Of a stretch of DNA of 64,000 nucleotides, positions 41,785 to 50,742 are shown piece after piece (the first letter of the stretch is position 1; every line of letters starts with the position of its first letter). The DNA comes from Bacillus proteolyticus. Its GTDB lineage: Bacteria > Bacillota > Bacilli > Bacillales > Bacillaceae_G. Both the position numbers and the translations under genes were made by a program. Location of the stretch: contig NZ_MACH01000055.1 in assembly GCF_001884065.1 (NCBI RefSeq), positions 124,001 through 188,000 of the forward strand. The letters run 5' to 3'. The notes below the pieces were generated by a model. That model was given only the letters and a program-made list of their open reading frames with translations, was not told the DNA's origin and ran no database searches.

Positions 41785-42787
41785 GTCTTTATTTGTATGC
41801 ACTTTACTATTTTCTGCTGTAGTAGCAGGTTGTAGCTCAAAGACAGGTAATGTAGATGCAAAAAATAAAAATACTAATGAAAAGAAAATTGTTGTATATA
41901 GTGCAGGGCCAAAAGGGTTAGCAGAAAAAATTCAAAAGGACTTTGAAAAGAAAAGCGGTATAAAGGTGGAAATGTTTCAAGGAACAACTGGTAAGATTTT
42001 AGCGAGAATGGAAGCTGAAAAGAAAAATCCAGTCGTTGACGTTGTCGTACTCGCTTCTTTACCAGCGATGGAAGGATTAAAGAAAGATGGTCAAACGTTA
42101 GCTTATAAAGAAGCGAAACAAGCTGATAAGCTTCGTCCAGAATGGTCGGATGATAAAGGACATTATTTCGGGTATAGTGCTTCAGCATTAGGAATTGTGT
42201 ACAACACAAAAAATGTGAAGACAGCGCCTGAAGATTGGAGCGATATAACGAAAGGAGAATGGAAAGGCAAAGTGAATCTTCCAGATCCAGCACTTTCAGG
42301 TTCGGCTTTAGACTTTGTAACAGGATACGTGAAAAAGAATGGACAAGATGGATGGAAGTTATTTGAACAGCTTAAGAAAAATGAAGTTACAGTAGCAGGG
42401 GCAAACCAAGAAGCGTTAGATCCAGTTGTAACAGGTGCGAAAGATATGGTAATTGCGGGTGTTGATTATATGACGTACAGTGCAAAAGCAAAGGGTGAAC
42501 CTGTGGATATCGTATATCCAAAAAGCGGAACAGTCATTAGTCCACGTGCGGCAGGCATTATGAAGGATAGTAAAAATGTAGCAGGTGCAAAAGAGTTTAT
42601 TGATTATTTATTATCAGATGATGTGCAAAAACAAGTTTCTAAAGCGTACTTATTGCCAGGTAGAACAGATATAAAAGCTGAAAATAGACCAAATGTAGAA
42701 GAGATTCCAGTATTAAATATTGATTGGAAAACAGTTGAGAAAGAACAAGATGAAATAGCAAAACAATTTAAGAAAGTATTTCAATAA
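41762..42787 (+). CDS. ABC transporter substrate-binding lipoprotein (Fe3+/2-AEP type)
   Basis: 341 residues, lipoprotein signal with lipobox VVAGC (Cys24). Type-2 periplasmic-binding fold of the iron/aminoethylphosphonate group: IVVYSAGPKGLAEKIQKDFEKKSGIKVEMFQG, and GIVYNTKNVKTAPEDWSDI. I see no row of Tyr residues diagnostic for ferric iron, so a phosphonate or related anion is as likely. gggggag precedes the ATG. Confidence 0.85.
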   Translation: MKKFSSLKSLFVCTLLFSAVVAGCSSKTGNVDAKNKNTNEKKIVVYSAGPKGLAEKIQKDFEKKSGIKVEMFQGTTGKILARMEAEKKNPVVDVVVLASLPAMEGLKKDGQTLAYKEAKQADKLRPEWSDDKGHYFGYSASALGIVYNTKNVKTAPEDWSDITKGEWKGKVNLPDPALSGSALDFVTGYVKKNGQDGWKLFEQLKKNEVTVAGANQEALDPVVTGAKDMVIAGVDYMTYSAKAKGEPVDIVYPKSGTVISPRAAGIMKDSKNVAGAKEFIDYLLSDDVQKQVSKAYLLPGRTDIKAENRPNVEEIPVLNIDWKTVEKEQDEIAKQFKKVFQ

Positions 42788-42799
42788 GATGGTGATTAC

Positions 42800-44470
42800 A
42801 TGGTAAATCGATTCGTATCAGTAAGACAATTTGGAGTGACGGTAGCGTTGTTACTTGTGGCGATGTTAATCGTCATTCCGCTTTGTCTCATTTTATTTTC
42901 TAGTGTATATGAAAATAGCGGTTGGAATTTTTTAAAGCCTTTTGAAGTCATGCAGAGTGGTGGATTAGCTGGGATTTTTCTAAATTCGATGCTCCTAGGT
43001 GTACTCGTTGTAATAGGAGCTACCATATTTGCATTTCCATTGGCGTTCATTATGAGCAAAACAGATGTAGGAAAGTATAGTAAGTTAGATATTGTTTTTA
43101 TGATTCCATTTATGACCCCGCCTTATATCGGATCAATGGGATGGATTTTGTTTATGCAACCTAACGGCTATTTTGAACAATTTTTTCCAGGCTTAAAGTC
43201 GATCTCATCATCGTTTTTTAGTTTAGGTGGTATGGTTTTAATTATGAGTCTGCATTTATTCCCATTCCTTTACTTCATGTTGAAAAATACGTTACTTCAA
43301 ATTGGAAGTAGTAAAGAAGAAGCGGCAGCAGTTCATGGTGGAAGCTTTTTCTATCGTTTAAGAAAAATAATACTACCGTTATTGTTATCAAGTTATGTGA
43401 TGGGTGCTTTACTTATTTTCGTAAAGACGATTGCTGAATTCGGAACACCGGCTACATTCGGACGTAGAATAGGATTTCACGTGCTAACATCAGAAATCCA
43501 TAAATTTATTTCGAGTTGGCCAATTGATTTTAGTAGTGCAACAGCATTATCTTCTTTATTACTAAGTGCGTGTATGCTTATTTGGTATATGCAAAATGTA
43601 TTGAATCGAAAGTATTCATATGCCATGGTTAGTGGAAAAGGTGTGAAATCTAAAAGGTATACTTTGTCTATAGTTACACGTTTTATAGCATGGATTTATG
43701 TAATTGGTTTACTAATAGTAGCAATTGGAATCCCATACTTTTCTATACTTATTGCTTCTTTGTCAAAATTAAGAGGCGGTGGCTTACATTTAAATAACTT
43801 TACAACAAACCATTATGAGGCATTGTTTACAATGGGATCCCCAGGGTTAGAAGCTTTATGGAACAGTTTTCTTTTTTCACTTGTAACAGCGATTGTTGCT
43901 GTAATTATTGGAGTCTTTTTAGCACTTATGATTCGAAAGGGGAAAAAGTCCTCTGAAAAATGGCTTGATATGTGCGGTATGTTACCGAATATGGTACCAG
44001 GAATAGTGATGGTTGTAGGGCTTATTTTATTTTGGAATTCACCATATATGCCTATGTCAATTTACAATACACCAGTCATGGTTATCGTAACGTATGTTGT
44101 TCTTTTTTTACCTTATACGGTGCAGTATGTAAAAGCTTCGCTCGGACAAATTGATGATTCCCTTGTACAGGCAGGGAGTATTTTTTCTGGAAATTATATT
44201 TATATTTTTAGAAAAATAATATTGCCTCTTATAATCCCGGGCGTTCTTGCTGGATGGGCGATGACATTTACGATTTCGATAAGAGAGTTAGTAGCGTCGC
44301 TTCTCGTACTACCTCCATCAGTAGAAACGTCAGCAACGTTTATTTTTGCTCAATTTGAACAAGGGGAAGTATCTATAGGAATGGCGATGGCCGTTGTTTC
44401 TGTTGGACTTACAACAATGTGCTTATTACTTCTGCAACATATGGAGCAAAAACGAAAAGGGGTAGCATGA
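42800..44470 (+). CDS. ABC transporter permease (fused two-domain)
   Basis: 556 residues, about 12 membrane helices arranged as two binding-protein-dependent permease halves. Each has an EAA-type loop (EAAAVHGGSFFYRLRKIILPLL near 176 and SLVQAGSIFSGNYIYIFRKIILPLI near 455). This is the fused form seen in FbpB/PhnU-like systems. The stop overlaps the next start (ATGATG), so the hydrolase is coupled to the importer. Confidence 0.9.
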   Translation: MVNRFVSVRQFGVTVALLLVAMLIVIPLCLILFSSVYENSGWNFLKPFEVMQSGGLAGIFLNSMLLGVLVVIGATIFAFPLAFIMSKTDVGKYSKLDIVFMIPFMTPPYIGSMGWILFMQPNGYFEQFFPGLKSISSSFFSLGGMVLIMSLHLFPFLYFMLKNTLLQIGSSKEEAAAVHGGSFFYRLRKIILPLLLSSYVMGALLIFVKTIAEFGTPATFGRRIGFHVLTSEIHKFISSWPIDFSSATALSSLLLSACMLIWYMQNVLNRKYSYAMVSGKGVKSKRYTLSIVTRFIAWIYVIGLLIVAIGIPYFSILIASLSKLRGGGLHLNNFTTNHYEALFTMGSPGLEALWNSFLFSLVTAIVAVIIGVFLALMIRKGKKSSEKWLDMCGMLPNMVPGIVMVVGLILFWNSPYMPMSIYNTPVMVIVTYVVLFLPYTVQYVKASLGQIDDSLVQAGSIFSGNYIYIFRKIILPLIIPGVLAGWAMTFTISIRELVASLLVLPPSVETSATFIFAQFEQGEVSIGMAMAVVSVGLTTMCLLLLQHMEQKRKGVA

Positions 44471-45738
44471 TGAGGGTAGAAGTATGGGGAGGAGCAGGAG
44501 AATACGGTCGTTCCTGCTACTTCGTAAAAAATAAAGAGACGAAAATATTATTTGATTGTGGTATTAATCGATCCTATGAGGATAGTTATCCAAAAATAGT
44601 GAGAGAAGTTGTTCCATTTTTAGATGCGGTATTTTTATCACATATTCATGAAGATCATACGATGGGTTTACCTTTATTAGCGAAGTATGGATATAATAAA
44701 AAAATTTGGACGACTCGTTATACGAAGGAGCAACTGCCGTTATATTATGAAAAATGGAGAAACTACAATCTGATGCAAGGGTGGAATTTACCTTATAGCG
44801 ACCAGCACATAAAAGATTTAAATTATGTATGTATTGATGAGATTAGTAATCCAAATGAATGGATACAAATTACTCCTACATTGCGGTTTCAATGGGGATA
44901 TAGTGGGCATGTATTAGGAGCTGTTTGGTTTTTAGTTGATATGTGTAGTACATACGTATTTTATTCAGGCGACTATTCAGCAGAGTCTAATATACTACGA
45001 GCTAATTTACCTGAGAAATTAGGCCACAATATAAAAGTTGCAATTGTAGATGCCGCTTATCATACTGATGATGTTTCGCAACATGAACGAGTAAACGAAC
45101 TATATGCAGAAATTGAACGAGCTGCGGGGAAAAAAGGAATAGCATTACTACCATTGCCACCGCTTGGTAGGGCGCAAGATATCGTATTGTATTTATATAA
45201 AAAATATAAAGAATATAAAGAACTTCCCATTATAGTAGATCAAGAAATTTTAGATGGATTCCAAGAGATGATTATATATAAAGATTGGATCAAAAATAAT
45301 GAAGAACTTGAAGAGCTAATGGAGAGTTTAAAAAGAAACATAATAGTTATGGATGATGACAGCGGTATGCAACATAGTTATGGAATAGTTGTAATGAGTG
45401 ATGCAAATATGCAAACGAAACGAGCGCAATTATATTATGAACAACTTCGGCATGAAGAACGAAATTCTATTATCTTTACTGGGTATATTGCAAAAGGGAG
45501 TTTTGCAGAAAAAGTTTTGAAAGAACGTGTAGGTAAAGAATGTAGGGTGAAGCGAGTGCCATATAAAGTTCACCAAAGTATAAGTGATGTGAAAGAGATG
45601 TTAAATACACTATTACCAGAACATACGGTGTTAGTACACGCTTTGAAAGAAGATACGGATCGATTGCAGAAAAAGCTTAGTATAGCAGGATATGAAAATG
45701 TATATTCACTTGCAATGGAATGTGTAGAATTGACTTAA
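44467..45738 (+). CDS. beta-CASP-like metallo-beta-lactamase fold hydrolase in ABC importer operon
   Basis: 423 residues. Metal motifs: LFDCGIN (motif 1), HIHEDH near residue 59 (motif 2), GYSGHVLGA (motif 3 His) and FYSGDYSAE (motif 4 Asp). A beta-CASP-like insert follows: DAAYHTDD, LPPLGRAQDIVLYL and a C-terminal VHQSISDVKEMLN with VLVHALKE, resembling the RNase J/CPSF-73 group but with changes in the last His motifs (HQS, VHA instead of HAS, VHG). Substrate unknown: RNA, or a phosphodiester or phosphonate brought in by the importer. The start ATG overlaps the permease stop. Confidence 0.78.
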   Translation: MMRVEVWGGAGEYGRSCYFVKNKETKILFDCGINRSYEDSYPKIVREVVPFLDAVFLSHIHEDHTMGLPLLAKYGYNKKIWTTRYTKEQLPLYYEKWRNYNLMQGWNLPYSDQHIKDLNYVCIDEISNPNEWIQITPTLRFQWGYSGHVLGAVWFLVDMCSTYVFYSGDYSAESNILRANLPEKLGHNIKVAIVDAAYHTDDVSQHERVNELYAEIERAAGKKGIALLPLPPLGRAQDIVLYLYKKYKEYKELPIIVDQEILDGFQEMIIYKDWIKNNEELEELMESLKRNIIVMDDDSGMQHSYGIVVMSDANMQTKRAQLYYEQLRHEERNSIIFTGYIAKGSFAEKVLKERVGKECRVKRVPYKVHQSISDVKEMLNTLLPEHTVLVHALKEDTDRLQKKLSIAGYENVYSLAMECVELT

Positions 45739-45751
45739 CATGTATAGGAAA

Positions 45752-45785
45752 AAAAGAATCCATAGACATATGGATTCCTTTTTCT
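45752..45785. terminator. bidirectional terminator
   Basis: Stem gaatccata / tatggattc with a 4-nt loop, flanked by A and T runs, between the hydrolase and yfmQ-like genes. Confidence 0.75.
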
Positions 45786-45797
45786 AATATATGAGTA

Positions 45798-46220
45798 TTA
45801 AGCTAAATCAGCTGACACGAACATATCATTATTTTGAAGGTTTTTAGAGCGTAAACTATAAGCAACTACCTTCTTTTTATGTTGCTTTACAACATCAACA
45901 TGCTCTTCATGACTATAAATATAAAATGTAAACTCTTTTTTGCCACGTTTTGCATTGATAATTAAAGGTGTGCCCTCATTGTGAGGCGGTGCATAATAGC
46001 GATCTAAAAATAAGCCTTCGTTAAAATCATGAATAATTTTGGATTTCTGTTCGCCTTCTAAATTATTTCCATTGATTGTAACAGTCACATTCTCTTCTTC
46101 AAGTTGTGGATGTGTTTCGTACTTGCTAATGATGGATTCAATAACAGAGTTAGGAAGGCTAGAAACGATAATTTTAAATGCTCCAAATACAACTAACATT
46201 ACAATAAACCAAGTCGTCAT
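45798..46220 (-). CDS. YfmQ-like membrane-anchored protein
   Basis: 140 residues: one N-terminal helix (about 2-20), then a soluble domain with EENVTVTINGNNLEGEQKSKIIHDFNEGLFLDRYY. This resembles B. subtilis YfmQ in length and in the blocks LEGE and F-L-x-R-Y-Y. Function unknown. The ribosome site (aaagggga) is immediately next to the end of a bcr1 copy that lies upstream. Confidence 0.65.
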   Translation of the reverse strand: MTTWFIVMLVVFGAFKIIVSSLPNSVIESIISKYETHPQLEEENVTVTINGNNLEGEQKSKIIHDFNEGLFLDRYYAPPHNEGTPLIINAKRGKKEFTFYIYSHEEHVDVVKQHKKKVVAYSLRSKNLQNNDMFVSADLA

Positions 46221-46236
46221 AGTATTTCATCCCCTT

Positions 46237-46325
46237 TATCCCGCATTAATGGTCCGTAAAATCCTGGTTAGTGCGGGCTAATAATCAGTGTGGGATGATC
46301 CCCCTTACTGATTAAAATTTCACTT
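46237..46325 (-). repeat. bcr1 repeat (copy 4, internally deleted)
   Basis: Read on the minus strand it begins aagtgaaattttaatcagt, continues with the cactgattattagcccg-type hairpins, then jumps from ttttacgg to the terminal ccattaatgcgggat. About 64 bp, the long third hairpin of the full copies, is missing. It lies just before the ribosome site of the yfmQ-like gene, in the same orientation as that gene. Confidence 0.8.
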
Positions 46326-46516
46326 CATCCTATTTAACAATATAACTCATATGGTAATAGTACATATGGTTAAGTTTTGTATATTTTGTGAAAAATTTTC
46401 CTTTTCCTGAACGAAATATTAGAAAAAACAATTTTGTTACAAAAAGTTGAAATCAAAGCTTTTTATAAAAAAAAGGTTTATAATAAAAATATAACTAATT
46501 ACAAGGAAGTGTAACT

Positions 46517-46678
46517 ATGAGTACTGTAGCTATCGTATATGGTATTATTCTTTCCACAATTATTATTTTATTTTTCGTTGGGGTTTCACGTTATATTCAT
46601 AAATGGAAAGAAGGCGTTGCGAAATTAAATCACATTGAAGAAGAACTTAGTGATTTAATGTTACATCATGGTAAGTAA
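46517..46678 (+). CDS. small membrane protein, DUF4083-like
   Basis: 53 residues: one membrane helix (about 4-23) and a soluble tail with IHKWKEGVAKLNHIEEELSDLM. The layout and the I-E-x-x-L-x-D-L ending resemble DUF4083 proteins of Bacillus. acaaggaagtg is the ribosome site. Monocistronic, with a terminator behind. Function unknown. Confidence 0.7.
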   Translation: MSTVAIVYGIILSTIIILFFVGVSRYIHKWKEGVAKLNHIEEELSDLMLHHGK

Positions 46679-46717
46679 AAGAGTTATTTTTTAACTAAAC
46701 AATGTGAAGAATATCAC

Positions 46718-46752
46718 AAAACATGCTCTCGTAATGAAAGCATGTTTTTTTG
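46718..46752 (+). terminator. terminator of DUF4083-like gene
   Basis: Stem aaacatgct / agcatgttt with an 11-nt loop followed by a T run. Confidence 0.75.
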
Positions 46753-46839
46753 TTATGTTGTTAATAGGCACATTCCTAAAAAATTCCCATACGATACAGT
46801 GTGAAATCAGAAATGTTCGGATCGGGAAAGAGGGATAAA

Positions 46840-47475
46840 ATGAGTAATTCAGGTTATGTTACAGATAATAAAAATTTAAAGAAAAGCTCAGGAACGCCAA
46901 ATCTTTTCTTTGATTCAAGAAAAAATGTCTTTTTTAAAAGAGATGAGAAAAATGTTGCGTATGAAGTTACGTCAACACAGTTACCGGCGATGATCGGAGG
47001 AGCATTTGTTGATTTGTTTATGACGAAGGGTCATATGCGAGAACCACATTGGCATCCGAATGCTTGGGAATTAGATGTTGTTGTCTCAGGGGAAGCAGTT
47101 ACATCCATTTTAAATCCCGAAACGAATCAATTGCAAAATTATCATTTGAAAGCGGGGCAAACGGTCTTTATTCCAATGGGGTGGTGGCACTGGATCACGG
47201 CCGTAACAGAAGAAGTACAATTACATTTATTCTTCAATAACGATCAGTTTGAAACAGCAGAAGGATCGGACGTACTTAGATTAACGCCTCCAGAAGTATT
47301 TCAAGCTGCTTACGGTGTAAGTGCAGAGAAGCTAGCGATGGATCTTTCACCAATTAAAGAGTCAGTTGTAATTGGGCCGCCCACATCAAATCGTTCAAAA
47401 AGTGATAAACAGACTGACGATTCAAATATAGTAGTTACGTTAAATGGACAAATAACTTCATGTGAAATAGAATAA
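46840..47475 (+). CDS. cupin-domain protein (oxalate decarboxylase-like)
   Basis: 211 residues with one bicupin-type half: PHWHPNAWELDVVVSGEAV (metal-binding H-x-H-x5-E) near residue 80 and AGQTVFIPMGWWHWI (second His) near 115. OxdC enzymes have two cupin domains (~385 residues); this has one, so it may be an oxalate-decarboxylase relative with another reaction. The start is the ATG at 46840 with aagaggg 5-6 nt upstream; the frame opens earlier without a ribosome site. Confidence 0.78.
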   Translation: MSNSGYVTDNKNLKKSSGTPNLFFDSRKNVFFKRDEKNVAYEVTSTQLPAMIGGAFVDLFMTKGHMREPHWHPNAWELDVVVSGEAVTSILNPETNQLQNYHLKAGQTVFIPMGWWHWITAVTEEVQLHLFFNNDQFETAEGSDVLRLTPPEVFQAAYGVSAEKLAMDLSPIKESVVIGPPTSNRSKSDKQTDDSNIVVTLNGQITSCEIE

Positions 47476-47503
47476 CTCTTTCTATTATTAGGAAGAGTTA
47501 TTC
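47471..47503 (+). terminator. terminator of cupin gene
   Basis: Stem aataactctt / aagagttatt with a ~12-nt loop, followed by ctatttt. Confidence 0.75.
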
Positions 47504-47576
47504 TATTTTGTATAATTTTGTAATTGGATTCGTTATAATTATGATATAGAAGGGAATGTATTAGAGGGGGCATATT

Positions 47577-48668
47577 GTGAACATATTAAAGATTATAGGA
47601 ATTGTTGCAGGAGTCATTATAGTAGCCGTTATAGCTTTCTTTGTTATTATGAAGTACTATTTGTCAAAAGAAGATCCTGATTACGTATTAAAGTACATAA
47701 AAGAACATAAAGGCGATAAAACATGTTCATTACTGATTAGAAAAAATGGGGAAGTATTAACATCTATAAATGAAAATGTAAAATTGCCATTAGCGAGTAC
47801 GGCCAAAATCGTAATAGCAGTTGAATTTGCTAAGCAAGTGTCAGAAGGGAAAATAAGTCGAGATGAACAAATTTCATTACAGGAGCTAGAAAAATATTAC
47901 GTTAAAAACACTGATGGTGGAGCACATCCTGACTGGTTAGAAGATGCCAAAGCGAGAGAATTAGTGAAAAATGGACAGATTACTTTAGAAGAAGTCGCTA
48001 AAGGGATGATTCATTATAGTTCTAATGCAAATACAACATATTTGTTAGAAAAGCTTGGAATAGAAAGAGTAAATGAAAGTATAAAAGAGTTAGAGCTTAC
48101 CGGTCATGACAAGTTCTCCTCATATACTGCTTCACTATATATGAGAGGATACGTAGAAAAAGAGCTTCATGAGCCAGAAACTCAATCGTTAGAAACGATA
48201 CGTAACATGTCAAAAGATGAATATAATAAACATGTGTTACAAATACATGAATGGATGAAAGATGAAGAAGAATGGAAAAAACGGGATATCCCATTAAAAG
48301 TAGATATGGAATTTCAGCGGATTTGGTCAGATCGATTAGTGGGTGCAAATGCTAAAGATTATATGAGTATAATGGAAAAGATAAATAGTAGAAATTATTT
48401 TCCAAAATCAATGCAAGATGAAATTGAGAATGTTTTTAAAGGAACAGTTGAAAATAGTAAGTTTGAATATGCTGGTCAAAAAGGTGGTTCTACCGCATTC
48501 GTATTGACAAAAAGCTTGTATACTACAGATAAGCAGGGGAATAAGGTAGAAGTTGTAATCATGTTTAATGATATAGATAATCAAATTACGCACCAAAAGC
48601 TTAGAAATAATATAGATTACTTTATTCGAGATGTTATAACAAGTGAAGAATTCAGAAGAAAGTTATAA
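47577..48668 (+). CDS. class A beta-lactamase-like serine hydrolase
   Basis: 363 residues, N-terminal membrane anchor (about 3-27, no signal cleavage site seen). Active-site elements are PLASTAKIVIA (S-x-x-K), HYSSNANTTYL (S-x-N) and QKGGSTAF (K-T/S-G equivalent). The omega-loop Glu of true class A enzymes is not obvious and the protein is long, so a membrane-bound peptidase or esterase is as likely as a beta-lactamase. GTG start behind agaggggg. Confidence 0.78.
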   Translation: MNILKIIGIVAGVIIVAVIAFFVIMKYYLSKEDPDYVLKYIKEHKGDKTCSLLIRKNGEVLTSINENVKLPLASTAKIVIAVEFAKQVSEGKISRDEQISLQELEKYYVKNTDGGAHPDWLEDAKARELVKNGQITLEEVAKGMIHYSSNANTTYLLEKLGIERVNESIKELELTGHDKFSSYTASLYMRGYVEKELHEPETQSLETIRNMSKDEYNKHVLQIHEWMKDEEEWKKRDIPLKVDMEFQRIWSDRLVGANAKDYMSIMEKINSRNYFPKSMQDEIENVFKGTVENSKFEYAGQKGGSTAFVLTKSLYTTDKQGNKVEVVIMFNDIDNQITHQKLRNNIDYFIRDVITSEEFRRKL

Positions 48669-48691
48669 TGGAATAATTTTATTATGTAAAC

Positions 48692-48724
48692 AAAAGAGCG
48701 CTTTTTAAAAGGTGCTCTTTTCTA
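48692..48724 (+). terminator. terminator
   Basis: Stem aaaagagc / gctctttt with a 14-nt loop, then ctatt. Confidence 0.65.
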
Positions 48725-48791
48725 TTCATGATACAGGATTTCCTATTTACTGCATGGAATATAGATTGAAACTAAGAAAGGAAGTTGAATA

Positions 48792-49367
48792 ATGACTACA
48801 GTATATTTCGTGCGGCATGCTCACTCTACATATACAAAGGAGGAAAGGGAACGGCCCTTATCTGAGAAGGGACACTGTGATGCAGAGAATGTAACAAGAT
48901 TATTAAAAGATAAACATATTGATGCTGTGATTTATAGTCCGTATAAAAGGGCGATTCAAACCGTGCAAGGGATTGCGAATACATATAATTTATCAATACA
49001 ACTGGAAGAAGATTTAAGAGAGAGGTTATTAAGTAAAGAGCCAGTAACAGATTTTAACGATACTATTCAGAAAGCGTGGGAAGACTGGACTTTTGCATAC
49101 GAAGGCGGGGAATCAAGCAATATAGCGCAAAGGCGTGCTGTAATATGTATGCAAAATATATTGGGAAAATATAAAGGTAAAAATATTGTAATAGGTACTC
49201 ATGGGAATATTATGGTTTTACTTATGAATTATTTTGATCCGAAATATGATTTTCAATTTTGGAAAACCCTTCATATGCCTGATGTGTATAAATTAACTTT
49301 TGATAATAATCGTTTCATTTCTGCTGAAAGAATAGAGAAAACAGGTCATCGGATAAATATTTTGTAA
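48792..49367 (+). CDS. histidine phosphatase family protein (PhoE/phosphoglycerate mutase-like)
   Basis: 191 residues. Catalytic VRHAHSTYT (R-H-x-H) at residues 7-13, PLSEKG, the second-shell YSPYKRAIQT and the second His in GTHGNIMVLL. A small soluble phosphatase of unknown substrate. aaaggaag lies before the ATG. Confidence 0.87.
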   Translation: MTTVYFVRHAHSTYTKEERERPLSEKGHCDAENVTRLLKDKHIDAVIYSPYKRAIQTVQGIANTYNLSIQLEEDLRERLLSKEPVTDFNDTIQKAWEDWTFAYEGGESSNIAQRRAVICMQNILGKYKGKNIVIGTHGNIMVLLMNYFDPKYDFQFWKTLHMPDVYKLTFDNNRFISAERIEKTGHRINIL

Positions 49368-49456
49368 AAGTTTATCAAAAAAAGAGGAAAGAGAGAAGGT
49401 ATTGTAGAAGTATGACTTTGTAACATAAAAAATATTGGTTAAAGGAGGCTGTTTAC

Positions 49457-49831
49457 ATGTTTGAGAAAGAGAAAGAAGGGCTTATTGAAGTTCACAACGT
49501 ATATGAAATCGCACCAGCAGATGGAGCAATTATAGGTATGGCAACGGAAGAAGAAATGGAGATTGCTGCTGAACTAGAGTTACAGTACTATGCCCATTCT
49601 CGTTTATTAGAAGCAAATATTCAGTTAGACGGTTCCTCCTATAAAGAGTTACTTCAGGAGTTCCAGGAGTACGAAAGAAAATCAATGAACTTTTGGAGAG
49701 CAATACATAAACGTTTAGCTGTGCCATGGGCATGGGTATTACGTATTGATGTTGCGAATGGTCCTATATATGTAAGCAATGGGAGTTCGTATTATGAAGA
49801 AGTTGATGATGACGAAGAAGACTATGAATAG
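49457..49831 (+). CDS. hypothetical protein with acidic tail
   Basis: 124 residues, soluble, starting MFEKEKEGLIEVHNVYEIAPADG. It is rich in Glu and aromatic residues and ends in a run of Asp, Glu and Tyr (YYEEVDDDEEDYE). Predicted mainly helical in the middle (ELQYYAHSRLLEANIQ, EFQEYERKSMNFWRAIHKRL). No family recognised. aaaggaggctg gives a good ribosome site, and a terminator follows at once, so it is a real single gene. Confidence 0.7.
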   Translation: MFEKEKEGLIEVHNVYEIAPADGAIIGMATEEEMEIAAELELQYYAHSRLLEANIQLDGSSYKELLQEFQEYERKSMNFWRAIHKRLAVPWAWVLRIDVANGPIYVSNGSSYYEEVDDDEEDYE

Positions 49832-49837
49832 ATAAGT

Positions 49838-49868
49838 AAGGAAGCAACTTCAGTTGCTTCCTTTTTTT
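49838..49868. terminator. bidirectional terminator
   Basis: Perfect 12-bp stem aaggaagcaact / agttgcttcctt between convergent genes, with a T run on the + strand. Confidence 0.85.
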
Positions 49869-50731
49869 ATTGACAATGAGTGAATGGCTTCAATGATAGT
49901 ATCTGGGCGATCATTTTCTATCCGATGACTAGCATGTTCAGCCAAAATATATTGGCTATTTATTGAGAGATTTAGTTGTTCACGAATAAGTTCTTGCCAC
50001 ATATCTTCAAGTTGTGTAGCTTCTTCTTTTGGCATACCACCCTCAATTAATTGATTAATAGAATATTGAGGATCTCTACCGATAACGATTAATGGTATTA
50101 CTAATGTTTTATGTTGTTTTTTTATTGAGTGAGCGCAATATTTCCACTCGGACAGCTCAGCAGCTGTCGCTTTATATAAGGAAGGAGATGTGGAAAATTT
50201 GATATGCTGTTTTGTTGTATGGACAAGCATTGATTTTAGTTCATTATAAAGTGCTTCTGCATCCATGTTGGAGTAAGTATGATATTTTTGTAGCCACATA
50301 TCATCAGAATCAGTTTGATCAGAAACCGGTAAATGCAGTTCATCTAATCGGTGTAAGTTCATGGAAGTAGAATCAACTAAAAGAAGTGCTTGCAGCCTAT
50401 CTTCATGTAACATTGCAAAATGTTGTGCGCATAAACCTCCATAGGAATGACCGATTAAAATGATTGGCTCATAAATATCAAGTTCATGTAGTAACATATG
50501 TAGTTCTTTTACAACTTGCATTGTTGTACGTCGATTAGTTCCTAGCTCACTTTCTCCGTAACCTGGGCGATGATATGAAATGACCGTAAAGTTTTGTGAA
50601 AGCTTTTCTATAATAGAAAGCCAATCGTAAAATGAGCAACCCATTCCTGTTTGAATGACTACAGTTTGTTTACTACTACCTCTCATATATACTTCTACAT
50701 TTTGTCCAAATATCTCTACTGATCTATTAAT
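49850..50731 (-). CDS. alpha/beta hydrolase
   Basis: About 293 residues. Oxyanion region, the nucleophile elbow GHSYGGLC, Asp in LLVDSTSM and the catalytic His in EHASHRIEND place it in the alpha/beta hydrolase (Abhydrolase_1) family; substrate unknown. The open frame extends to 50782, overlapping DUF3147 by 40 nt, but those 17 codons precede the ribosome site agggggaa (50738-50745). No ATG, GTG or TTG follows in a good position. The best-placed codon is ATT at 50731, seven nt behind, so a non-standard start is possible; the ATG at 50782 is the alternative. Confidence 0.75.
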   Translation of the reverse strand: MNRSVEIFGQNVEVYMRGSSKQTVVIQTGMGCSFYDWLSIIEKLSQNFTVISYHRPGYGESELGTNRRTTMQVVKELHMLLHELDIYEPIILIGHSYGGLCAQHFAMLHEDRLQALLLVDSTSMNLHRLDELHLPVSDQTDSDDMWLQKYHTYSNMDAEALYNELKSMLVHTTKQHIKFSTSPSLYKATAAELSEWKYCAHSIKKQHKTLVIPLIVIGRDPQYSINQLIEGGMPKEEATQLEDMWQELIREQLNLSINSQYILAEHASHRIENDRPDTIIEAIHSLSIKKGSN

Positions 50732-50742
50732 AGTAATTCCCC

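Noticed and set aside
44419-44466. 16-codon extension of the beta-CASP-like hydrolase
   Set aside because: It lies inside the permease gene; the ATG at 44467 overlaps the permease stop and begins the metal-binding fold.
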